From: Parelaphostrongylus tenuis
Taxonomy: Eukaryota > Nematoda > Chromadorea > Rhabditida > Metastrongylidae
Assembly (NCBI GenBank): GCA_019055375.1
Contig: JAHQIW010004438.1
Location: 186,001-250,000 of the forward strand
DNA: 64,000 nucleotides
Direction of reading: 5' to 3'
The notes beneath the pieces were generated by a model, which searched no databases, was not told the origin of the DNA, and saw nothing but the letters and a program-made list of their open reading frames with translations. The translations under genes were made by a program, and so were the position numbers. This document shows, piece after piece, positions 12,001 to 24,000 of this stretch. Numbering within the stretch: position 1 is the first letter of the stretch; each line of letters opens with the position of its first letter.

Positions 12001-15000
12001 AAATTTTGCTTAGCGGCGGCGCTCTTCAAGACATTTTGCTCAAATCCAATCATACTATTTACTATACAGGCGACTGCTCATTTTCTTGGAAAAAATCAGA
12101 AAATAAATGCCTCCTCGTTGCCGATTTATGACATATTTCATCTGTAAATGCTTATTAGTTCTGTTCCTAAGATAAATTCCACAATGAAGACACTGTTATA
12201 AAAAGGTTCGCTTCTAAATCCTCTAATTTCACACAGTACTTTTCGCACTATTTTCCTCAACTAATGATATCATCGTTATGACCCATGACGTTCTTGAAGA
12301 GATTTGTCTGCGCTCTAGAATCGAAGGATTTGCTGAGAGGCTCTCTAAATCATAAGTGGTGATTTTGCGCTTCCCTTTTACAGACATATGTTCATAATCC
12401 AGATCCGATCTCAAGATTCCAAATGGAGACCATGTCGCCGCCACCTCATGCTCATGACGGTCTCGTACAGCTCTCTCGACCATCGATACCGACACCGTTA
12501 TTGCAACATCAGCTAGAGCCGTCAACGCAAAGATCCTTCACAGTAATGTTGCTTGCACAGTCACAGTCTAACGGGTTTCCGACACTGATACCGTTTGAGC
12601 CGAACATCGACAGTATGCCGAACACTGACAGGCCAACTTCTCGATTCCAGTTCACAACCGTTCCGACACTTCACTCAACTGTCGTCAAGGTAAAGACCTT
12701 GATTACTTTTCCGATAGATCTCTATCAAAAACTTGTATTACTCAGTAACAATGGTGATTGAAACCTTCTTAGAAAACGTTAGGTTTTTTTGATCAAGAAT
12801 GGTGCGATCGGTAATCTATTTGTTCGTAAACTTTTCTTTTCATAGAAGACTTCCAACTCAAGATGTCTTTTTTACTTTATGTCATTACCTCACAGTCAGT
12901 TCACCATCGCATTCGTACGACACCTGATCCACGAATTATACGACCGCCTGATTCACTTGTGATTATTGGCGAATCCGATGAAGAAGCGCCGACAACGAAC
13001 GACAATTGGCGTCAACCGATGGCTCTATCGCCATCGCCATCTCCAGAACTTGTGAACGGTGAGAAAGGGACGTACTCAGAAAAGCTTCTACATATATTGA
13101 TCTTAGCTGAGAATTTCTAATTCTCTTCTTGAGATGCTTATATAACACCTCGTGTCTGGCTTGAGAAGAAATTAGAAATTGTTGAAGCATGCCGAGGTTG
13201 ATAGATTAGGTATTATGGCTGAGAACTCAATGATTGATGATGAAGACGTAAGGGGAATTTCCCTAAAAAATACATCTCTCGGGTGACACATTCAACAATA
13301 TAATGCTGCACTTAACTAATTAGTCAAAAAAAATTGCACTGCACTTTCCTAAGTGATTTCAATGACGTTGCATTTAGCTTACCGATAGACATTATAGCTG
13401 CATATGTTGGTATGCTAAGTTTTTGATAAATATAATTTGTCGAATGCTACAAAGTAATGAAGCGTACCGATATTATGTTAGAAGCAGATATTCACTTTCA
13501 TAAACCGTATTGACTATTTTCCAATTTATTAGTCGAATGGGCTGATGTGTGGTGTTTCTGACTTTTTATAGCTTCTCATTTTTTGCCTGTGTTCTTCATC
13601 TTTCGTTCTTTCTTAAGTGTTCGTCTCTCAACAGAAAGTAGCGAATACCTTCGATGGTGTGAATATACCGAATGCGTTTATCTCTGAGGAAATTCTCAAC
13701 AATAGGCCATACAATAAAGGTGATTCAAGAGCATGGACGACACAGAGGTGAGATACAATTTCGCAGGTTTGTAGAGTAAATGAAGCAACAAAGGTTCATA
13801 GCATGGCAAGTGACGCCTAATCTCATAAATTCGAAGAAGTCATTGATCTTATTTCTTGTCTAACTCCGAACTGAAAGAATGATCAGTGTAGACATTAGCT
13901 TACTGAAGTAGAATGCTTTCTTCATATTACTGCGCCGAAAGCCTAACAAACGTGAATTAACCGCTTTGCTTCATCTTATTGCTTCGCTAAATCCACTCCA
14001 GCCTTTCTTTGGAGTCATAGGTGGTAATCATTCACAGAAGCGCTACTAGAAATTGATGTAACTAATAGCTACACCAACGCAATAAAGCATATGAGAAGTA
14101 CAGCTCATAGTGCTAGTGTAGCTTATTCCCTTCACTTTGACTTCATTTGGTTTTCTGTGATATTAAAATGAGATTCAGGACCTTGAAATACGCGAAAATC
14201 GTCCTTCCTCTTTCACATTACATCTCGGCTCCATTTCTTCTGCAGCGAGTTCCGAATCATGATAATATGTAAATGGGGGCGTTAGCCGAGTGACTAGTGA
14301 TGTTTGGCGCGGCTCGAAAAAGAGTTGATACCTCCACCCCCTCCACCCCCTCCACCCCTCCTTATCGTCCCTCTCCTCCTGCTTCCCCTTGCCTCCGTCA
14401 ATACTCTCTGGCGATCATTAACGAAGGTCCCAGACGTCCCCAGCTTGGCTATCCTCGATATTCCAAGTAGATGTGCTTAACCAGTATTTCCCGTCATTCA
14501 TGAGGACGATGAAATTCTCAGACAGGGAATGAATGCGAGGAGACGAGTTCAGAGCCAGAAGCTCTGGGATCAAAATCGTAAAAAAACTGTTATACAGGTT
14601 AACTAAGGCTGTAAAATAAAGTAGCATGTAGAGATATCTTTACAAAAATATATCAAATGGTAATAATAGAAACAAATCTGATTCTAAGAGTGCAATAGTC
14701 CATCTGACCCATGCACGAATCACGTTGCCGCAAACGGTTGAGCACATAATTCAGGGTGTAAATTGCATTTCGCTTGAATATACGAGTTTGAAAACACCAT
14801 CTATCATTTTCCTTGATTCATGAATGCATACTGATTTAGCATATAATACTGGTACCGCTGCTGGCTTGTGGTAAATAGTTCATTGACGTTTATTCAAAAA
14901 AAAAATGGCAGAATCGCCGACAATTGGTTTGTTTCATGCGTACTAACCCTTTGACTTCCAAAGACCCAAACCCACAACGGCACTCATTATTACATCGAGG

Positions 15001-18000
15001 ACGTAAGCCTATACATGGTTCTTAATAGTGTCATTGGGCTTATCCAACTAGTCGTCAGTTTACTTATCTGTAGCGCGAATTCATGCTGTTTATTTGTGAT
15101 ATTCAACGATCGAGCCTGAAGGCCTCTAGAAGTACTAAGAACAACACCACAAACAAGCAGCATAACGAGTTGAAGATAAATAAATCGACGACAATACTAA
15201 AAAACATGCGGAAACTTACATTCTAAATCTAATATTGTGAGTGGGTTGCATTGAAATAGTCGGATAAACCCGACGGCGCTACCTAGAACTGTGTAGAAGC
15301 TTATAATCTAGACGCAATGTCATGTGTCGTAGTAGGTTTGGCTCTTCGGAATTCAAGGGTTTAAGTGGCACAATTCCGTCAGAGCTCTCAGAATGTTCAA
15401 GAACATTTAGCATGTTCAAGTTATAGATGAGATTGTGATGTCGAAATTTGTCAAGAAATACAAATAGATGACAGTTTACAGACATTTTTGTGCTCTCATG
15501 ATGAATGCGAATTGTTCTCGAAGCAGAGCTCGTTCGTTCACCGCCGGAAAAAGCGGTCCGAATCGTAGGAGGACGTCTATCACGACAACCGTCCTCCTTC
15601 CATCACCAAGAGTTCCTGCACCACTCAATCAACGGCGAGTGTTACGCCACCGATGGTTAATGAGGTTTGTTCGCATGTGACAATAAACAGCATGCGAACG
15701 CTAGTTTTTAGTACGATATCAGCATGTATTTTTGTTTCATTACTGGGCTTTGATCTTGTTAGCGAAAACGGACACTTTTATGTCATTCGCTCTCGCTTTA
15801 TGCAGTATAAAATCCAAAGTGTCGCTGAAAAACATTCCATTCATCTTCGATTGTCGATGAAAAGATGAGTTAGTCAAGTTGGATCGCATTTATGATCCAG
15901 GAATGATCTTAGTGATATACCACTAACAATTGCTACAAATGCTCATATGAATAGCTTATTTTCAGATTTATCACTAACCTTTTCGTTGAAAATTGGTCAA
16001 ATTTTATTTTCTTCAATGAGTGTTTGCCAATATGCTCAGCCACATCAAAAAAGGAATGTAATCGCCTCTGACTTAAATGCGTGAAAGATCTAGAACCCAG
16101 ATTAAACAAGAGAAAGTCAATGAAGATAGTTTATTTATCTCGAATATTACCGTGCAGTGAATGAATCAGGGAGATCTTTCCTATGAGACGACAATGTTCA
16201 AAATTTGGTGCTACCTGTGAAAATAAATAAAACTACTTGTCAGTATCTGTTGAAGACATTGTGGTGAATCAGCTGACGAGTTTTCTATGTTCATGACATA
16301 TGAAGATGTCAACATGATTAGGCACTAATAGATATCTATGGCTATATGCATAGTTTCATGTGAAACAACATGTATAACTAGTGGATTGGTCAGTACCGTA
16401 ATTCGCCATGCATTCAACTCCGTCTGTAGAATCTAGACGTGAGGAGGCATGTTTGGCTTGTACTTTGTTTTTTTTTTGTTATTATGACTTTTCATAATTT
16501 ATATTAGGTTGAGGAAAAAGTTCCTCAATACCCGCGAAAAATTCAAATTTTTTGTTTGTTTCACACAATATCGGTTATTGCAAATTCATAGAAATATCCC
16601 CGGTAATTTCTAATAGAAAACTCCCACGGCAACCCTAGTTATAATGCATTAAATTTCAATTCACTCTTCTGATACCAAATGATGACAATTGGCAAAATTG
16701 ATCTTCAAGTTTTGATACGCTATTGCTGGGAGCGACAACATCCGACATAAGTTGCTGCGAAGGAGATCTGTGAAGCCGAAGGGGAAGGGACTGTGAGCCT
16801 TGTGAATGCTGCAATGTGATACAAACGATTTCAAAGTGGTAATCTCAGCCCGAAGTCTAACCCCGCTCGGGCCGGCCACTGGCCTCTCTATGTTTTAGCA
16901 AGACAATGCCCGCTCCACGCAAAGCAATGATGACTAAGAAAAGGTTGACTAATTGGAGGAAGTCGTCTTACCACACCCAGCTTATAGTCCAGATGCTGCA
17001 CCGTGCGATTCGAGGTCTTATCCGCTCTATGGAACATTTTCTGCTTGGACGCCAACTCGAGATATTTGATCAAGTTGAAAGATATGTCAGGAGTTTTTTG
17101 ACACACTATCTAAGAAATGATATATTGAGCAGATTCGGAAGCTTGCAGATTGTTGGCAGAAGATCATGGATAATGATGGCCTTTATCCTGAAGAATAACT
17201 ATTGTTGCTTTTTATTGAATTTATGTTCGAACTTTGAATTTCCAGCGAATGTATAGGATCTTGTTCTTGAACCTAATGCAATGATATGTGGGGACCCGCA
17301 GATGTATCATTAGAGTCTAATAGGAAATTGTTCTTAGTCAGGTCTTAGGCATGATCGAATCGATTGTGTTTTACAGGGAACCTCTTTTTGTTGCTCTATA
17401 CGTTCACATGCATAATCGCTATTATTGAAAATCATACGCTTCTTATAGCAATTTATTGAGTGCACATAACCGCCGTTACCGTACTTCGTGTTCGACTAAC
17501 CACTTTGTCACCAGTCTTTTCAATACCATAAGCAAATGGCCCTACTTGTGTGTACCAAGAAAAGAATAGGAATATGAATATTCACGGCTTCTCTCTGAGT
17601 AATACGCTATGCAATCCTTTTCATTTTCTAGCTTCGCTTGAAGTGATTAAATGCATATCTGGCTTTTACAACGACTCGGAGTAGTCTTGCAATGTCCCAA
17701 GTCGTGCTGCTATCCTTTCGGATAAGTTTGGGAATAATTCGATGAGCCCGGAGGGACAAAAAACTCGGAGAGCCTTGAGCGTAGGATCGAACCATTCACC
17801 ATCGACTGATTGACCATGAGTGGTCCAAAACACTTCTAACCACTACGCCATGCGCGCTCTTGCAATGAAAAGATGGCAAAAGCATAGAATTTTCAGAAAT
17901 GTTCATTAAAAAACCTCTTTACTTAGAATAGAGAGTTTTCTGGAGATTTCACACCAAACATCTTTGTGCGTTCGAATTTAGTGCACTTCGAACATTTTGT

Positions 18001-21000
18001 CGTTCTGATTTCATGTTAGATTAGACTTTATGACATAAAATTGTAACTACAATGATTTTTTGTAAATGCTTTGATTAACAAAGAAATAATTGTAGACCAT
18101 CTAAAGGTTGGAGCGTAGAGACCGTACCGGCACAAAAATTCGCCGGTTGGCCAGATGGCGTTGAGACGTTGCCGAATCTCGTCGTTGACGGTACTGCGTC
18201 ATCGAGTGTCAACACAGATAATAAAGGTGAATGCGTATATAAAACGTTTTTGAACGATATGAAAACTAAAAGGATTGGCGTTGGTCAATCCACCAGAGAT
18301 CCGTCATGCATTCGAATCCATTCGTTGCGTTGTAGAGGCTATTGATTGCATACTTGGTGCATATGATGACTTGTCGCGATACGATAAAATACTTGAACGA
18401 AGAAATTAAGGAGGCAATAGCAGTACTTGCGATGTAGAATTGATTGAAAATGAAGAAAAGACTGTCTAATGTTTCTTTTTGAGCGAGATATGATGTTTTC
18501 TATAATACGTTTTATTTTGGACATGACATTCTCGCTGGTTTCACCTTTCTCAGAGCCTGAAAAATTACGTTACTCACAATCCAGTCAGCCAAACACCTTC
18601 ATTACTCGAAGAGAAAAAATCATCAAACCTAGGTTTCGATCGCATTAGAAACAAAACAGTCTTTTCACACAGTCACTGCTTTTTATGAGTCTTCCACTGA
18701 GTGTCCGAGTGGAGACCACACATGTAGAGATCACATGGACTGCAAATGCGCCTTCCTCTTTTGAACAGCAGTCTTATATTGTGCCATACCATGCGTGATT
18801 AAGAGGCATTCTTCCTGCGCTCCATGTTTGAACTGACGGAATTTATTCAGGGCGCCGTCAAAATCTTATGTTGTGAGGTCTCATGTTTCTGCGCGAGCAT
18901 GGTGATTTCTACTTTCAAAATCTTCGCCATTATGTGTGTTTCCTATGCTACCCTAGTGGGTACTTGGTTTAACTATGACTATGAGTCCCCTTTAGGTGTT
19001 TTTTTATAGCAAAGTGCCCTATACCATTTTTCCAAATTTCCAATTTTCACGGAGCCGGGGCACAAATTTTTGTCATTTTTGTATGACAAGGTCTGTATTT
19101 TGATATTGAAAAGAAATGGACAATCAGAACTCGTTTTATTTGAACGCGTATTCGCGGTGCTATTATGACAGATATTGGGTTTTCAGTGATCAATCAAATT
19201 TCATTTTATTTGAGCACTCTACATTACTGGTTCACTATAGCATCATATCACCGCGATACAACGTCAAATAAGATGAATTCTGATTGATTATTGAAACCCA
19301 ATATCTGTCAGCATAATTGGGTTCAATGTCGATAGGTGAGTAACTGCCCACGTCAGACCGTAGACGGTTGGCTGTCGACATATAACGCGTTGTAGCGTAG
19401 AAAGAGCGGTGTGCAAAACGAGCGTCGGTGGTGCAACGGTTTAGCACACGCTCTCAAAAAGAGCGAGATCTGGGTTTGAATCCCGGCTGACGTAACTGTT
19501 TTGCACACCACTCTACATAATTGCGTTCATTGATTGGACAAGCAAAACTCTTCAAGAGTAGGCCATTTTGAAGTTCCAGTTTATAGGCTGCGTTTGCAGT
19601 TGGCTACTCTGCTTTTACGAATTTGAAAAACAATGTTTCATTTTTGAATAAATGAAACTTTTTGTTATAAGGATATTTGAAAGAACAATGCAGTGTAATC
19701 TACAATTATGCTAAAATGTTAGATTGTTTGCTTCAAAACAAAACTTTTGTGTCAGTATCGATCAAAAAGAAAACAAGTTTACATAGGGAGCATGCTAAAT
19801 CTATTCATTCCTGGATTCACTCACGTTTTCTAGAATCTGGATTATTCATCAAAGCATTTTCTATCGGACCGTCAAAACTCAGTAGTCAACCTGGTCTCAC
19901 AAATCCATCAGACATTAAGGTCAGTAAACCCGATATTCGACAAATATTTCGTCGCAAAAATTTTTGTGCTTTAGCCTTTCGCTCAGTCCCGAACCACGTT
20001 AGCGCCGTTCCGATTTCTAATGAGACGTGAGCAATTTATTTACTTAAATATTATTCTTCCAAGAGAAGTTTACCCTTGATCAGCCGTCATGAGTTCAGAT
20101 CTGCCATCACAGTATGATATAATAATTGGAATCTTAAAAACTCGACCTTTGTCCTCGATACTTTCACCGATTTTATTTCTGTATTCCTCTAAAACCCGAT
20201 AAGAGTTTTAAAGAGCTTAACTATTAGACAAGGGAAATTGTTCGTTATAGACTGATCACGTTACCAATTTTGTAGCTATTTTATTTATTGAAAAATCATT
20301 GTCCGTTTTCAAAAAAACCATCCTCCTGTTATGGGCGTTACCGAAAAGCAGTTTTTTACTGAGTATAATTTTCACTTGCTGTAGCTTCTACTCGCATTTT
20401 CGCTGATATAACTGGAGATTATTCAAAAAAAATAGCTAAGATATTAGTTAACAAAACGCATTCTATTCTTATTTAAGCTATGCGACCGTTCTCACCTGCA
20501 GTGAAACCATCGGTCGATCGTGGTCCTCCTGAACCATCATCATCTCAGCAAACCACTACGGAACATTCTTTGGCTCTTATTAAGCAGCCAACATTAACTC
20601 CTCTATCTCAGCGACAGTCGCTCATCGTGACCACGCCAGTCGTCGAGCAGCAGTGCGGTGTGGCTCCAAGTTTCAACCCTTGTGTCAGCGCCGAGCAAGC
20701 CAGTCACGGTAGAACTTACAGTATTCTATAAAAAGTGCTCAAAATTTGTGATGCTGGCAGAAAAGACAGAGCACACTAGCAGAACCTAAGCTTGTGATTT
20801 ACATCGGCACTCAACGAAATGCTTCAGTGTTAAGCGAGAAATGCCTCATGATCATAACAGAATTGGGGAAGAACCCTAGTAATTTTCGAAAAGGTTTAAA
20901 TACGTTCTCCCTAAGAGGTAGATAAAAACCCTGAATTAGACATGGCTACTTCCATCAAAAAACCCTAGAAATATGTAATTTATTCTTGACAACAAACTTC

Positions 21001-24000
21001 TTCATTGAAAAGAACAAAATAAACTGTCTACATGAGATCCACATGAGTCATACTATCGATTGATTTTCATCCACTCCAGTAGACTGTGCACCGAAATTTG
21101 TCATCGGAAAATGTGTAGTATTTTTTAGATTAGACTTCATTGTCAATGTATTGAATCATGTAATATGCCTTCTTGTTTCAAAAAAGCTCACTGCTAGGAG
21201 ACTCGCAACTACAAGGTCAAGAATGAGAGTTCTAAAGTTCCTACTTAGCATGACCTGTCTTACTTGTCACGATGAACTCAGACATACGCTTTCCGTGCTT
21301 GTCTTGGAACGTTTCTTGAATTTGTTCACATGAATCACTGAGGTGTCAGTTAATGCAATTTTTGTAATATTCCCACACAACACCCTGGCATAAAGATGGG
21401 CACTTGAGTCGATACTTAATTTTTCGGGACAGTTGAAAGGCAATCAGCCAACTAAAGGCTAGAAACGTAGCTGTTTTTAGCGCTGCTGGAGTGCTGCCGT
21501 CGGAAGAATTTACCCCACGGCTGCTTGCCACTCTGTCGCTATGATATCACACAGACTGAGGTCAGTCATCGATGAATGTTTATACCACTTTCAAGAATCA
21601 TGAATATATTGTCGGTAAGACTGAATCTCGGGTGACTATTCAAGTTCACGTTGAAAACTCAATGAAGTGAGATTCACATCATTTCGGAAAGGTATAATGA
21701 AGTCAGCGCTGGCTCAAAGGCTTCCATAATTACTTCAATGGTTACTCAAGTGTCGAAATAAGTGGATATCTTAACCTGCAACTAAACCATTGATATAGTC
21801 TGTAAGAATGTTTGGAGCCTTTTCAGGGCTGGTACGTCAGTGGCACACATACGTTTCGACGGTATCGTCCGCTTCATCAGTGCCACACGCTTCACACTAA
21901 ACCCTTATTTATAGCAGGGATGGCGAGACGTTAGCTTATAACACTTGTTATTGTGTTATCACCACTTTCTTACAGTCGATGGATTATGGCTGGCAGTAAA
22001 TTGTGAACATCCTTACGATCAACTCTTCTTTTGGAGGGTTGAATAAATTTTGCTTAAATCTCGCTAATGCTTAGTATGCCGTGATAGAGTCGAAAATAAT
22101 GTATGACATGGACATATCAACCTCGAAAAAGCTCTAAACATACTCCAGACTATATTGAATGTTTATGGCGAGGTATAAAACAGTTTACTGAAAGGATCGC
22201 AGCATAATCTCTGTGAGCCGTAAACGTCGACTGAAAAAATAGCGATAAACAACATTATGTGCTATCACCATAACGTCTCCTCATCCATGCTATAAAGTAA
22301 GGTTCAAGGTGGGGCGTGTGGTACTGAGTAGCGGACGATGTCGCCGAAACGTACGTATAATACTCATGTGGAAACCTCGGAAAGCCTCTAGACATTCTCA
22401 AAGACTCTATTGAAGGTTCATGGCAACCTCTAAACAGTCGATTGGAAGGATGTAAACCATCGACAAATACCAATTATGGTGTTAACTGGATAAGCGTGAA
22501 TTTCCACGAAACCTTAGAGGCATCTGCATGTCATTACTATTCCATAGAAAGTTCGCGCGATCAAGTATTGGAGTTCCCTCATGAAATCCGCATGAGTTGA
22601 CGGACGCATATCCAGTTTCCGAATGTTTCTCAGCAAGATGCTGCCGCTGTTCCCCTTAGCTCTGATGAGGCTGTTAACTGAAATCCTGGATTAGATGCAC
22701 TGTACTATCGTCGCATAGCGCGCCCTCTCGCTTTCACATCGTGGAACCAAGCCGACCAAGTTGAGAGCTGAGACACATACTGCAACGCCAACTCAAAGAG
22801 TCTGAACAAGGCAACGTCTTTCTACACTGCTCATAGAAGTGATCTTTTCTAAAACCCTGCTGCATTTTGGCTTAGCTTAGGCTTAAGCTTAGGCTTTGGC
22901 TGAGGCTTCGGCCTAACTGATATTGATTTTGATTATACGTTCAGATAGTAAGAATGAAGACATTTGACAGCAGCATTATCTGATTTTTATATGAAATATG
23001 ATCGAAAATGCGGTAGGATTCTGGAAAAGGATGTTTAAAAATGCGGCGCCACTTAAGGCCTTTGGTAAAAATTTATTTTTTTCCTTTTTTAAAATGTTTC
23101 TGTAGTTTTTCGATAGCTCAAATCTAGTGAATTTCAATGCATGTTTAATTCCTCTAATAGCTTATTATTGGCGGCGTACCAGTCAAAATAAGATTTTCTC
23201 TCATTCGAAGATTTCTTACTGGATAAAAGTTTTATTGTAATAAACTTTTAGTCGTTAGATGGAGGAAATCTTTTCGAATATAACGGCATGTTTGGCTTTC
23301 GCAAAGGAATTCTTTGAGCTTTGTAACGAACGAACGAATGTTGGGCTTCACACTCAGTGAGCAATTCTAGTCGGCTAGTTACGAATTGCACAATTCAAAG
23401 AAGTTCTTTCTGGAATCAAACACACTTTCTCAATCAGAAGGATTTGCTCTATCTAATGGTTGAAATTTTATTATAAAAAACTCTTATCCGGCGAGAAGTC
23501 TTCAAATGTTAAACGAAATCTCGTTTTGACTGATACGGCGTTGAAAACAAGCATTATGACAAATTAAATATATATTTGTAACTCACTTGATTTAAGCTAT
23601 TAGATAATCATACAGTCGTTAGATAACAGAGAAGAATGCGCTTTTATCGGAAGCCTCAAATGGCGCCGCCCTAATAGAACAGTGCCAAAAGTGCGGCAGG
23701 ATTTTAGAAAAGATCCAATAGTCAAGTAAAATGATCACTTGATGTGGAGATCTTCTGAAGTGTCTGTGGTCCTTGGAATCCTTGGATGGTGCTTTTTAAG
23801 CGTTTTTAGACCTCCACTACAGGTAATCGTCGGCCTAAGCAAGTAATATTGAGTATTTCCTCGATAAGACAAACACAGGTCTTCTAACCATGGAGAGATA
23901 GGGACTTCTCTAATCTGATTTGAATCGAACCGCTGATCGTACATGTTTTTTTTGACGGTAGCTGCCACTGTGCTTCTCACAGTTTATGGCAAAGACAATG

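Noticed and set aside
12229..12525. 98-codon - strand ORF
   Set aside because: Shadow of the + strand DB-gene exon 12384-12689; the + strand has the splice sites.
14277..14320. tRNA-like 5' half (GGCGTTAGCCGAGTGACTAG)
   Set aside because: No matching T arm or acceptor partner follows; the tract runs into a CCTCCACCC repeat.
16661..17256. Three ORFs of 72-116 codons on both strands
   Set aside because: All are frames through the decayed mariner 16507-17273.
19677..20030. 117-codon + strand ORF containing a segment (19834-19919) with plausible splice sites, readable as KHFLSDRQNSVVNLVSQIH or in a second frame
   Set aside because: Neither frame joins the exons at 18226 and 20478 in phase and there is no homology; two open frames with no way to choose.
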